64,000 nucleotides of DNA from NCBI GenBank assembly GCA_021442155.1, contig CM038222.1, positions 59,742,266 through 59,806,265 of the forward strand, given 5' to 3'. Below, piece by piece: positions 10,285-22,742 of this stretch. A program made the position numbers and the translations under genes. The DNA is from Cymbidium sinense. Taxonomy: Eukaryota; Streptophyta; Magnoliopsida; Asparagales; Orchidaceae. Every line of letters begins with the position of its first letter. The stretch's first letter is position 1. The notes under the pieces are model-generated. The model was not told where the DNA came from and did no database searches. It was given only the letters and a program-made list of their open reading frames with translations.

Positions 10285-10840
10285 AAAACCTTTGAGCATG
10301 AAGGTGACCGGGCCATGAATATTGTTTAGTAGAATTTCAATGTCTTGCTGTTCAAATAGCTACAATTTGCATTTTATACTCAAATTATGCCATTTAAGAA
10401 TATAATCAATGAGGGACTCACCAAGGTGTTGTTGAGCCAAAATGAGATCGCCTATAATCACCATTTCCTGAGCTTCAACAAACCTCTTAATGAAGAGTTG
10501 CTCCAACTTACCAAAGGTCTTCACTAAACTATTGGGGAGTTCAATGTACTAATTAAAGGCTATGCGCTAAATCCGATAAAAGTTAGAAGAGAAACGATCG
10601 CCAAGAGCAACATAAGTGCTATGTGTGGGTTCCTGTTATCAAAACTCTTGAAAGAAGGTGACATAAAACCCTTAGGATATTAGATGACATCAAATTCCTC
10701 TGGGTAGGGTCTACCCTTTAGAACTAATGATCCTCCTCGAGCTTGGGCCAGTGCTTCTCTCACTTGCTGCTCAACCATGAGTTTAATATCATTTTCTTGT
10801 ACGGAGGTACTATCCACTACCTTCCTATACAAACTAGTGC
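10285..10840 (-). pseudogene. Retrotransposon gag core of element B (left part of split domain)
   Basis: Minus-strand translation gives EQQVREALAQARGGS, then GRPYPEEFDVI, and downstream the stretch ending in a GPVTFMLKGFT-like sequence that stops at the solo LTR insertion. This is the same order as in element A (KGRPYPKEFDSIQYSKGF, ... GPVVFMLKGFTIKTFEKL) at 33818-34350. It fits the plant retrotransposon gag domain, the capsid-like part of gypsy elements. The domain resumes left of 2831. Stops and frameshifts are frequent. Confidence 0.8.
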
Positions 10841-12671
10841 TGGCCTACTCTACTAGCAATGAAGTTTTGGCTTGATCCAAGATATGCAATAACTTAGGTT
10901 GACCAGTCTCTGTAATAGTAGGATGCATTGCTGGGGCATGATTATGAAGTGTCAAAACTTCTACTAGCAAATCTTCAAGCCTCTTTCCCATTTTATCTAT
11001 ATGTTCATCCTTATTTTTTAGTTGTTGAAGGAGGTGTTGGTCAGTATCATCCGCCACCACAAGACCTTCCAAACTCTGATCCAAGGAGAACCTATCAACC
11101 ATATGCACTTCTGTTGAATCCTCCAACAAATCATCTTTATTGGGATCAAAATTGACCTTCTCTTCCTCTAAGTCAGACCAGTTGTATCCTAGGATCTCCT
11201 TCTTCTCAACTAGAAATTATGCTACAATATCATCGAGGGAACGATCCAACTATGTGGGCACAAATGATCATGGCTGACTGGTGGTGGGATCTCTATCATG
11301 AACAGAGAGACATCTAACCTCCCCTATTAGAGAGCTAATATTGTGAGGACTACACTCACTAGAGAATAGATGCTCCTGACTGCTGCTAGATCTGGGTGGA
11401 GTGGTTCTCTTAGGAGGGTCTATAGCCATGGGTACAATGGTACTGACTCCTTCTCCCTTGGCAGCTGCTATCTTTAAGATCTGCTATGGTAGTGGTGGTG
11501 ATTCCATAACTACTATGCTCTGAGGTCACCATTCTCCCACACAAGGGGCGGAGGTGAGATCTCCTCTTCGTGTAGATGGAATGGGATCTCTTGGCTGTAG
11601 CTAAATCACCAATGGGGCTTTTTTCCCCTAGATACTATCTTCATGGCTTTTTCTAGAATGGTGGAAGATGGAACTTGCACCAAAGATGGTGGATGGAGGC
11701 ATGGAGGCATCACCACTCTCGTGGAAGTAGCTCCCTCTATGATGTAAAATACAAGAGAATGACCAATGCGGGTAGCATGTCGATCGAAAAAATCCATGAG
11801 GGCTGAGGCTGCTAACTGCTTGTTTTACCTTTGCCTCTCTCGGCTAGTAACCTATACTAATACACGGGCCTCCCTAGCTCTCTTCTGTCAGAGGTGCTCA
11901 CCTACGTTGTGAGGGATGACTGAATGTAAATCAAATTGAGCCCCAGACTCTAATCATCTATAAGCTCCACCAACTCAGAGCAGAACGGATCAAAGGTCAT
12001 CATATGACCTCCTCCTATCTCTGATAGGAGCCTCATACTATACTGTAGGTGGAGGTAAAACTGATATCCTCCTAACATATTCCTCTCCATCAAATCTAGA
12101 GAGAGGGTGACACTTGTTCTCAATGATCAGAGGAGAAACTATCCTAGGTAACTCCTCTACTATAGCCTGAGAAATTGCCTCTAGCTCCTTGGATATGCAC
12201 ACGTGATGCCGCTTGATATTACGACATCGGTTAAGGTGCTGAGTGCTGCTTGGAGGAGTAGCATGGGAACTAGACCCTACCTCGTAGGTAGGGGAGACTA
12301 TCCCTGAAGATAGGGGAACCTTCCCCTTGGAAGAAGCCAATGAGTGGGTGCTAGCCGTACTAGGGTAGTAAGGGGAACCACTATATGCACTGGTGCTAAA
12401 ACTGCAACTGTTGCGGGAACTACCACAGTCTTCCTCTTTAGTGAGAGAAACTTAAAGTCAGTTGACATCTCGACATGGTTGACTGGTTTATGCCCAACCA
12501 CCGCACTTCTACTGATAGTTGTGAGGGTTGCCCCTCACAAGAGATCTTGGACCCCTCAAATCCTTGGTCGAAGTGAATAAAATGGGCAAAGTTGGTCTGT
12601 GGGAGGCTGGCTCGATCCCAGGCTAAATATATCCCAAAAGGAAAATTAAACATGTACTTCTGGGCATCCAA
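10840..12671 (-). pseudogene. N-terminal (pre-gag) coding region of element B, Ogre ORF1-like or extended gag N-terminus
   Basis: The likely start is ATG at 12671 (frame MDAQKYMFNFPFGIYLAWDR), matched in A by a start at 31983 (MAGWQKFVFTFPLGMDLALE). Next comes a frame at 12340-12038 with VCISKELEAISQAIVEELP and FDGEEYVRRISVLPPP, matched in A by ITKEMEAVARLAVDEF and LDREDVRRIRTSPPP. The frame 11129-10845 includes DQHLLQQLKNKDEHIDKMG, probably coiled coil. Function unknown. Ogre elements are known for an extra ORF before gag; whether this is that ORF or a long gag N-terminus cannot be settled by eye. Frameshifts separate the blocks. Confidence 0.65.
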
Positions 12672-12699
12672 GTATACTGAATTGAACTAAACTGAACTA

Positions 12700-15370
12700 G
12701 AGAGAAACTGACTGAAACTGAGTTAAAATTCTGCAATTTTAGAAACAAACTCACATTAGATTTTTTACTTTTGCTAACTTTTTGAGTTTTGATTTAGATT
12801 TTGAACCCACACTCAATAATTTGAATATGCTAAGTGGGGCTCATTGATTTAAGAGAGAGATTTTTGAATGGATTGGAAGGGAGATTTTTGAGTTTAGTAT
12901 CCATTTCTAACAAAATTGTGTATGTTGAAAATGGGTTCAAATATTTTGAAGAGATTTTGATGCTTCCATTGGTTCATATTTGAATTTGATTCTTATGTTT
13001 GGAGACCCTTCATTTAACAAAATTGAGTATGTTAAAATAAGGGTCAATTGATTTTGTTTGGGGATTACTAACTTAGCAAATTTGGGTATGCTAAATGAGG
13101 TGTTTGAAAATAATTTTCTTCATTTGCTTGTTTTCTCTTGATTTGAATCATGAGTGAATTTAGAAATGGAATCTTTACTTAGCAAATTTGTGTATGCTAA
13201 ATAAAGTCCAAATCTAATCTTTTGTTTTGATTTTAAAAGCTGGGATCTTTACTTAGCAAATTTGGGTATGCTGAACAAAGCCCATATGTGTTTTACATTT
13301 TGTTTTATTTTTTGAAAAAGATGATCTTTACTTAGAAAATTTGTGTATGCTAAATGAAAAAAAATCCAAATGTATTATATTTTTTATTTTAATTTTTGAA
13401 AATAAGATCTTTACTTAGCAAATTTGTGTATGCTAAATGAAAGATCCAAATGTGTTTGATCTTTTGATTTTGATTTTTGAAAAGAGGATCTTTACTTAGC
13501 AAATTTGGATGTGCTAAATGAAGGATCTAAATGTGTTTGATTTTTATGATTTCTGGAAAGAGGATCTTCACTTAGCAAATTTGGATGTGCTAAATGAAGG
13601 ATCCAAACGTGTTTGATTTTTGTGGTTTTTGAAAAGCGGAACTTTACTTAGCAACTTTGGATATGCTAAATGAAGGATCCAAATGTGTTTGATTTTTATG
13701 GTTTTTGAAAAGAGGAACTTCACTTAGCAAATTTGGATATGCTAAATAAAGGATCCAAACTTGTTTGATTTTTATGATTTTTGGAAAGAGGATCTTCACT
13801 TAGCAAATTTGGATGTGCTAAATGAAGGATCCAAAAATGTGTTTGATTCTTATGGGTTATTTTTTTTTTTGAAAAGAGAAACTCCACTTAGCAAATTTGG
13901 ATGTGATAAATGAAGGATCCAAATATGTTTGATTTTTTTTTATGGTTTTTGAAAAGAGGAACTTAGAAAATTTGGATGTGCTAAATGAAGGATCCAAAAT
14001 GTGTTTGTTTTTTTATGATTTTTGGAAAGAGGACCTTCACTTAGCAAATTTGGATGTGCTAAATGAAAGATCCAAATGTGTTTGATTTTTGTGATTTTGA
14101 AAAGAGGAACTTCACTTAGCAAATTTGGATATGCTAAATGAAGGATCCAAATGTGTTTGATTTTTATGATTTTTGGAAAGAGGATCTCCACTTAGCAAAT
14201 TTGGATGTTCTAAATGAAGGATCCAAAAATGTGTTTGATTCTTATGATTTTTTTTTTGAAAAAAAAGAATGCTACTTAGCAAATTTGGATGTGCTAAATG
14301 AAGGATCCAAATGTGTTTGAATTTTTTTTATGGTTTTTGAAAGGAGGAATCTCACTTAGAAAATTTGGGTGTGCTAAATGAAGGATCCAAAATGTGTTTG
14401 ATTTTTTTTATGGTTTTTGAAAAAGTAACTTCACTTAGAAAATTTGGATGTGCTAAATGAAGGATCCAAAATGTGTTTGAGTTTTTATGATTTTTTGAAA
14501 AAAGGACATTCTCTTAGAAATTTGGATGTGCTAAATGAAAGGATCCAAAATGTGTTTGATTTTCATGATTTTTGAAAAGAGAATTTCCATTTACAAATTT
14601 ATGTATGTAAAAATGGAATTCAATTTTGTTTCATGTTTCAAAGATGAGGTTTTTGTGTGAGATTTATTGCTTTTTAAAGAGATGAAAATTTCAACTAAAC
14701 ACATGTGGAATGTGTTGAGTGAAGTTTCAAATGGTGTGATTTTGTTTGGAGATAAAGCCTCCATCCAACAAGTTTGGACATATGGAATGAAGAGGTCTTA
14801 TCTTCAAATTTGTATTTTTTTGAAAGGGAAGAAACTCTAACTTCGACAAATGTAAGATATATTGAAATGGAGTTTTCAATTTTATGATGTGATTCCATTT
14901 GGAAATGAAATATTCATTCAATACATTTAGGTATATTGAATGAGGATGTTCATTTGTGATTTTTGAAAAGATGATTTTTGTTTTTTTTTTTTTTGAAAAT
15001 GAAATCTTCATTCAATAAATTTAGGTATATTGAATGAGGATGTTCATATGTGTTTTTTGAAAAGATGATTTAAAAATGAAATCCTCATTCAATAAATTTG
15101 AGCATATTGAATGAAGAAGTTCATTTGTGATTTTTGAAAAGATGATTTAGAAATGAAATACTCAGTCAATAAATTTGAGTATATTAAATGAAGATGTTCA
15201 TTTGTGATTTCTAAAAAGATGATTTAGAAATGAAATCCTCATTCAATAAATTTGAGTATATTGAATGAAGATGTTCATTTGTGATTTTTGAAAGATGATA
15301 TTTGTTTTATTTAGGAATGAAATATTTATATAATAAATTGAATGAGGATGTTCATTTGTGCTTTTTGAAA
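12700..15370 (-). repeat. Leader of element B: array of about 80-bp tandem hairpin units
   Basis: On the plus strand the core CTTAGCA - AATTTGGATG - TGCTAAATG recurs at about 13071, 13179, 13253, 13332, 13414, 13495, 13575, 13648, 13730, 13800, 13886, 13965, 14040, 14117, 14190, 14274, 14356, 14434 and 14514, so the spacing is mostly 70-110 bp. From about 14905 to 15350 the same design recurs with other arms (CATTCAATA - 10 bases - TATTGAATG). Near the gag end the arms change again (GACCCTT...AAGGGTC at about 13005-13035). Each unit is an inverted repeat with a roughly 10-base loop. It lies between PBS and gag, so it should be in the genomic RNA 5' leader. Confidence 0.85.
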
Positions 15371-15763
15371 GATGATTATTAGCTTTGATTTCTAAAAATG
15401 TCCTACATGTAACAATCTTGAAGATTATTAGATGAGATTAAGTTATGAAACATTTTGTGCAAATATTTTATTATGTGAACTTTTTGGAAAAGTGCTTTTT
15501 AGGAAATGATGTTCTTTATTCTAGGAATGAACCTTTCCTTACCATATAAATGACAAGGAGGAAGTCTTTAGTTATTTCTTTTTATCAAATTTTATTTTCA
15601 CTTATTGGGGGACCCAATAGGGGTTTTAAGACCTACACGAAGTGAGGTCCTAAAATCTAAAGGATGTTGGCTGGCTTAGCTTAAGAATGAAATAAACTAA
15701 GTGTCAATGGAAAATAAGGATAATCTTGGACTTATATGAAATATAAATCTCTTATCGATACTT

Positions 15764-15783
15764 GGAGACAACAATCATTTACC
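15764..15783 (-). other. Post-PBS segment complementary to the end of the LTR of B
   Basis: The plus strand reads GGAGACAACAATCATTTACC. Its partner in the LTR of B is GGTAAATGATCATTATCTCT at 16185-16204. In RNA the two pair almost throughout if G-U is allowed, enclosing the U5 end and PBS. Element A shows the same pair (29448-29464 with 29857-29873). Confidence 0.5.
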
Positions 15784-15803
15784 AAAGATTGAGAGATGAA
15801 CCA

Positions 15804-15822
15804 TTCCCTAGCGAAGTCGCCA
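15804..15822 (-). other. Primer binding site of element B (tRNA 3'-end complement)
   Basis: The minus strand reads TGGCGACTTCGCTAGGGAA, starting eight bases after the LTR end (TTCACCACA). It begins with TGG, complementary to the CCA end of a tRNA. It resembles the TGGCGACTCYRCTGGGGA-type sites of plant Tat-lineage elements, which I recall as tRNA-Arg primed; the tRNA should be checked. Confidence 0.75.
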
Positions 15823-18800
15823 GAACAATCTGTGGTGAATTTTTATCTTCATCTATCCTGAAAATAATTGAAAATAAAAATATGCTTATTGGACACCATG
15901 TAGATCCGTAGATGTTCTTATTAGGGTGATCGGGTACAACATCGAGGAATGATGTACTATCTCGAGAGACAGAAGTCACCATCCTACAATGGACCTAATC
16001 ACCCAATAAGGACTCCTAAGAAAAATGGGTCTTCGAATGTACCAGAGATTCCACCCCTACTTTACATGAAAAATGTAAAGTAGGGTTTATTTTAAATCAG
16101 GTTCATTAAATTCCTTATGGAGGCAAGCCCCCATTGTTAATTACATCTTAAGGAATGAGATTTCTTAAGAATACTCTCAATTAAGGTAAATGATCATTAT
16201 CTCTAAAGATTTCAATGATAGGATTATCAATCAATTGGTTATTTTTGGAAGATCAAATTGGATTGATCAAGGAGGGAGTTATTATCGAAGCCAAAGGGAG
16301 ATAAGTAGGGGGATGCTCACGATGCTAGGAAACTTAGCGAGCATCCCAAGATATCCTATGGTTGAGCTTTACATTTTTGAATTTGAGAGGAATTCTATGT
16401 TTAAGTTGAATTAATTAGAAATCTAGGACTTACAATTCAATGATACAAGATCATAGAAATGCCTAAGAGGTGAGAATTTATGCTTGTAGCCCACAGAGGA
16501 AAAAAAATAACCTCGGATCCTGAATCTTGGGAGCTTTGACGAGGGCCAAAGTATGACCTAAATCTAAAGTGAAAATGAGCATATGGTTTACCTCCATAAG
16601 AGAGGATAAACCACCCGACTGTTGGACTTACAATTACCTAGGGGTGGCCAACTAACTCCCCCTATAATTTTAAATACATGTAGGCAAGTCTTATGCTTCT
16701 GCAAGATAGCTAAGTTGTTGTTTATTTATAAAGAAGACTAAGTCCTTAAACTCACTCTCTAAGAGAGTAGATCATGTAGGGCATGAACTCATGACTTAAT
16801 CTAATGTAAATTTTATTATGTTTATTTTGTTTTTGGACAAATAATTTGACACAAGCTATGGGATTCATATGCCTAATGCATGAGAAATTAGTTATGGGCC
16901 AAAATTAGCAAGAAGGAGGTGTGTTTCCACCATGGATCTAATGGGTCAAGCCATGTTCTCTGGCAAAGGTGGAAACCCTCCATTAGCAAGAGTGAAGCAA
17001 GATGATTTTGTGCATGATGTGAAATATACAACGTCCAGCTAAGGGGTTGCTAAATATTTTACTATCTTGATTTATGTCCTAGGTTTTAGGTGAGATTATG
17101 AGTTGCTTAATTTTAATTTTGAGTTGATTAATTGAATATAAAATTTATTTTTCCTTAGGAGCCTAATTGCATCTAGGCCATTCATCAAACAATGAAGAAA
17201 CTAGAAAATCATGTCATCTTAATGCACAAGCTAAACAAACATCAAACAATTTTATAAAGCTAAAAGAATACAAATCTTTTGTGGTCGGGCTCCACTACAC
17301 AAACCCTAAAAGAAATATGAGTAGCTGAGCTCTACCCATATACAACCCAGATTACAAATCAATAATTACAACTTAGAAGGAATTTATGTTATGGGGGGTC
17401 ATCATTCTTCATTTCTTCATTCTTCTTTCTTTATATTTGATTTACTTCTTTCCTTTCTTTCTTTTGGCTTGGTTGGAACATGTTTGCTCCAAATGCTTCA
17501 CATGGTGCATAAGACTCAGTCTTATGATCAATGTTCATCCTAATCTCCCATAACATTAATTCCAAGTCTTAATTACAAAATTACATGAAAATGGGAAAAG
17601 TAAATCTAACTAAAACCTACAAAATAGAGATTAGCTAAACACACCACACATCCCAAGAAGTTATATAAATAAATTAAACTTAGCACCCCATACATGGGTA
17701 ACCAAGTCCACCTAGCCTATTTTGGATCATGCTTAGGGTATAAGCAACCTGCATAATAAAAACATTTATTTTTTATTATAATACCCCTTAAGTACAATCC
17801 CAGAAGACATGATTAGCTAAGATCTACCATCCAACCCATGCATACACTAACATCAATCTAAAATATACATCACAAAATAAAATCAGCATTAAATCATGCA
17901 CCACTAACATAGAGCTAAATGGTGACTTAGCCTAATGTGTGCCATTTAAGGCTGTGTGGCATATCTAGCTAAGGTTGGAGTTTTCTAAGTGTGAGAGATT
18001 CAATTTAGAAGGGTGGTTTTACTTTAAGTGGTTTAGTTGATTTATCAATTTTATTTGATGAATTGGCTTGGTTAGAATGAACCTACATTTAATTACTAAG
18101 TATTGTGAAGAGAAAAAAAAGAGAAGAGAACTTCTCTTTCATCCTTACCTCAAGTAATTTCTAAGGTAAATTCATTAGTGATTTTTTTAGTGAATGTTTT
18201 ATTATGTGTTTTAATTATTCCTGAGTTTAGATTTGCTCTAAATAAACTTATTCAATAAGAAAGGCATCTTTAGATTAATTAAGGTGAATTACTATCACAT
18301 AACACACAACCATTTATTTCTTTCTAACATGTATACCATGCATATGAATGATCCTAAGCATAGCTATACATGCAATGCAAACACTTTGGCACACTTTCAT
18401 GATGAATGAAAAGAGATGTTGTTTAGGAAAATTTTGGATATTTTATGAATGCATGATTTTGTTTAAGTAGAAAAGGGGGACTCTTTTATCCATTAATCAA
18501 ATGCACATTTACATGTATGAAAGACATAAGTGAGTATGACACCATTATTTTCTACACCAAGGGTATAAGGTACAAGACCTACTTAGGGCTACATAAAGCC
18601 TCGCAACCCCGGGATGTCCATACTAATATACCACTTTTCTTAAATACATGTGCATGTACAAAAATAAAGCAAATGAAAGAAGAGTCATGCAAAAGATTTT
18701 TGTGTTTGATTTGGTTATGCAATTTACATGTGTAAATGTGAAGATCCTTCTTAAGTCATAACATAGAAGTGGATATGAATGGATTTAAGCAAGTGTTATG

Positions 18801-20620
18801 CTCTTTTCAAATGAACTATACACTTTGTAAATCCTATCAAATCTATGAAGAAAAGAAGGAAAGCAACACAAATACACATCCTATACTATAATCGATGCAA
18901 GCTCATAAGTATTTATAAGTAGCATACCTTCATTTATAATCTTTTGATTTATGAATTTTGAAAATAGTTTTTTGATTTAATAATGATAATAGCCACTCAT
19001 ATTTTTTACTTTAACCAAAACATGCAATTTGACATAAGGAAAATATTTTATTAATTGATTTTTCAAAAGACATGAATGCATGATTTCATATAGAAAACAA
19101 CATTTAGTATGCTTGGAAAGAAATAAAGTGATGTAAGCATGTAACTTCATTCACCCTAATTAATTCCTAAGGATAATCCTATAAGATAATATTATTCAAA
19201 TTGAATCAAAATTCTTTAAGGAGATTTTTATATTTAAATTTGATTTGACTTAAGAGGTGTGAAAAGAGTTTGATGGTCCTAACCTATTTCCCCCATGTGT
19301 GAGTTAGTTTATTTTAATTTTATAACCATTAGATTGATTTTATGTCTTGTTTAGGTTAAGATGTAAATTAAATCCATTAATTACCCCTTACCTACACCAC
19401 TTTAACATAATTAACCCAACAATTATGAGCCAACATATGCTATGCAACCACATGGAATTTAAATTAGAAATGCTCCTAAGAAAGAAAGGGGCCTAATGAA
19501 ATTGGCTCACAATTATTGATTAATTAAGCTAAAGAGATTAATTAAGTACTTTCATAAGCATCCCACATATGTGAGTTGGATATGATTTCCTTAAGCTTAC
19601 TTTAGGCTTTTGAACACCTAATGATCTACCCAAAATTAAAAGATTGATTAAGTTCAGATTGATTTTAAAAGTTTGATATGCTAATTAGGTAAATCATTAA
19701 TGGATTAAACCATTGTTCACATATTTAATTGCTCTTAATTTCATTAAGGGGTAATTAGGGATTCATTAGTTGATTTCAATTAACTCAATAAATTCCAAGA
19801 AAATTAGAGTGAAGTCATCCCCAACATGTCAGAAATTTAATTATAATTAAGTAAGTAATTAGGGTTATTAGATTTTTAATTAAACCTTAATTAGGAAAAT
19901 CTACTATTCAAAATCAATTACAAAGAATTTTGTTGGATTCCCCTCTGAATTATCTTTAAAATGAACATAAGTTTGCATTTTTTGGATTTTTCTAAATTTA
20001 ATTATAAATTTATGAAGTTTCTGTGATTAAAGGGTAATTAAATTGCCCTAATTAATTCCCTAATCCCATCAGTGCCACATGGGCTACTGACGTGGTGTGT
20101 ACTTTCCACGTGGTGTGATGAGATTGGTTATTTAAGTTATCAAATTGCCTGCCACATCTGCCGATGATGCTACGCACTTTCCTTTGTGTCATCTAATCAA
20201 GATCGATGGTCGGATTAAACCCTCGCATAAGGATTAAATCAATCATGTGGATTAATCAAGATCGTCTATACAAAACACGTGAGATGGACGGTCAATCCAT
20301 CTTTGCCTTTGCTTGTGGGAGATGGAGACCGTCCGTCCTCCATGGCTTGATCCGAGCTCACTTGAGCTCGGATAAGGCTGAGATTCAACTTACACCATCT
20401 AGACGCATAAAGAAGAAGATCTAACAGTGGAATTTTAATGAGATTACAATTCCCTTCACAAAGGACCAAGAATTTTTAATGGGAGCTCAGTTTTGAGTCA
20501 TACCTTACTGGAGGCTATCACAGATGCTTCCAATGGTGAAGGTAGCTTCATCTAGTGGAGACAAAGCTCTGTTGAAGGTTTCAAGCTTGAGATGAAGTGA
20601 ATCTTCTAATTGACCAAAGC

Positions 20621-20935
20621 TTACTTCAATGGCTTGCGGCTCTGGTCTAGGTCTCCCTTCCAGTGGCTTGGATGCATGGAAAACACCTTGGGTGAGCTTG
20701 ATTTGTCTCCTTGATGGTGTTTGCAAAGTGATTTGGACTTTAGTTGAGAATTGAGCGAGTTTGAAATTTCTCGCACCTTCCCTATTTTGACTATGAAGGA
20801 AACCAAGAAAAAGAAGTTCAAATGAGTTTGAGAATGCTTGGGAAACCTAGAGAAGTTTTCCTTTGATCCTCTGAGCTCAATCAAATGCAAGAGAGATGGT
20901 TTGAGTGAAAATGAGGGGGAGTTTATCTCCCCCAC
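20621..20935 (-). other. LTR-internal sense ORF of element B, 104 codons, unknown
   Basis: An open minus-strand frame, ATG at 20935, lying in the leader-like segment between the hairpin and the donor-like site. Short blocks align with the ORF at 5350-5709 of the solo LTR (SLNSQLK, GDKSSSPK, GDLDQS). It has no recognised domain. It may be a decayed or coincidental leader ORF. Confidence 0.3.
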
Positions 20936-22737
20936 TTGGATCGGATGGTCGAAGCTTGCCTTGCTATTTTGATTAAATTGAGGAGATTGAATGGGCTATT
21001 TTGATTGTTAAGAGTGCCATGTGCTTCAATTTTGGCTGAGGAGTGGAAGTGTGGTGGTGCACATGTGTTAAATGAGTGTGGGAGGTGATCCATGTGGAGA
21101 AATTTGAGTGGAGTGGTCATTTTGGCCTTGTGTTGGGCCATGGTTGACCCAAAACCATTGGGTCATGTGCACCACCCTCCTTGGTGTCCAAATGGTCCAC
21201 TAGGAGGATGCCAAGTGGTCTTGAGTTAGAATATGATCGAATTCCAAGTGAATTTGATCATATGTCATCCTTTGACTTAGGGGTAAAATAGTTATTTGGC
21301 TTTGATTTTTGATTTGGGCATATTTGGAATGATTGAAAAATGGGTTGTGCCAATTTTCAATGAATTTGGTGTTGATTTGATATGATTTGGCTCAAGTTGA
21401 CCCATTAAGGTCAACATGAGTCAACTTGACCAATTGGTCAACTTGGGTCAAACCATGGGTTAGGTCAAGTTCAAATGATCATTTATAGCATATGGGTGTT
21501 ATTGGTTTAGTTCAATTTGATTTATATTTGATTTTGATTCATTTGAGTTCACTTTGGTCAAATGGGTCAAGTTGACCAATTTGATCCATTTGACCCAATT
21601 GTGTTAGGTCATAGGTTGGTTTAAGCTTGGTTGATCAATTGAAATGTATTGCAAGCTTTGGTTTCAATCAATTTTGGTTTAGTTTGATTTCAAGTTGACA
21701 CCTTTAGGTCAAGGAGTTCATGGTCAATTGACCAGGTTTGACTTAATTTTGACCCAATTTGGATTGATCATCTTAGTGATTTTGTTCACAATGTGAGGCT
21801 TAGATGGGCTTAGTTCAATCCAATTTGGGTTGGATTAGAATTTGGCTCAAAAAGGTGCTTTAGGTTACTTTGGGTCAAGTGAGCCTAAACAGGTCAATTG
21901 ACTTGATCAAGGCTTGATTCAAGTTCAGTTGAAGTCACATATGAACTTATGATTGAAATATACATCCAATTGCAAGTGATTTGGAGTCAAATGGGTTTTG
22001 ATTCATTTGAAAATTTCAAGTCAAAATGGTGATTATGGGTTTGACTTGGGTTAGTTTGATTTTGGTTTGATGATTGAAGTTTGTGTTTATATTTGGGTTT
22101 TTGATTGAAGGGTTCATTGTTTGAATAGAAAATCCTAAGGTTTGGATTGATTTGAGAATGATTTGGCTAAGTTCAAGAATTTGACATGAAAGGGTAAAGG
22201 TTGGATTTAGGTTAGATTTGAGTTTGAGTTTTAAATTTAGTTTTGATTAATTAAATTTGTATTTCATTTATATTTGTGAATATAAATGGGTTATGAGAAA
22301 ATCTCTTGAATTTGAAGTGATTTGGATTTGATTTGAGCTAAGTCCATAAGATGAAATCAAAAGACTTAGGAAAGATTTTGGACAATTGAGTCTTGATTTA
22401 GTTTTGGTTATTTGAATTTATATTTCATTTATATTTGTGAATATAAATGAGAATATAAATGGGCTATGAGAAAATATTTTGAATTTTAAGTGATTTGGAT
22501 TTTTTTGAATTGATTTGAATGATTCAAAAATCATTTAAGTTGGAATTTATTTGAATGATTTGGAATTGATTTGAGTTTGAAGTTGATTTAAATTTGAGGT
22601 TGATTTGGATTTGAAGTTTGACTTGAAAGTAAAAGTAGGATTGGTTGTTAAAGCAAGTTTTCCTGACACTAAAAGGTATAAGTTTTATGGCTAACTCTTC
22701 TAAGTCTCTAAGGCTTGAAGTGTTCACCAATCACTAG

Positions 22738-22742
22738 AAGAG
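22738..22742. repeat. Left target-site duplication of element A (AAGAG)
   Basis: AAGAG precedes TGTCATTTCATTTTAG. The right copy at 48886-48890 is AAGTG, one mismatch. The undisturbed site in other LTRs reads CTAGAAGTGTCTTAAGAC, which shows A went into the LTR of B and that the left copy carries the mutation. Confidence 0.85.

Larger units (their letters stand above)
15831..22742 (-). mobile_element. 5' LTR of element B, main part (inverted)
   Basis: In minus orientation the LTR ends TTCACCACA at 15831, and its beginning is interrupted at 22742 by element A. The first 93 bases reappear at 48886-48978. Total length is about 7.0 kb. It aligns inversely with the solo LTR: 3'-end hairpin (16055-16085), AATAAA (complement at 16086-16091), acceptor-like AG (17617), conserved block (about 18540-18640), donor-like AG|GTATG (20504/20503), hairpin GGGGGAG - 5 - CTCCCCC (20915-20933), W-box array (about 21360-21770) and distal A/T-rich part to 22742. 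It contains no host gene. Confidence 0.9.

Noticed and set aside
13940..15011. Repetitive open frames in the leader of B
   Set aside because: Produced by the roughly 80-bp tandem units; they differ in frame between units and have no counterpart in A.
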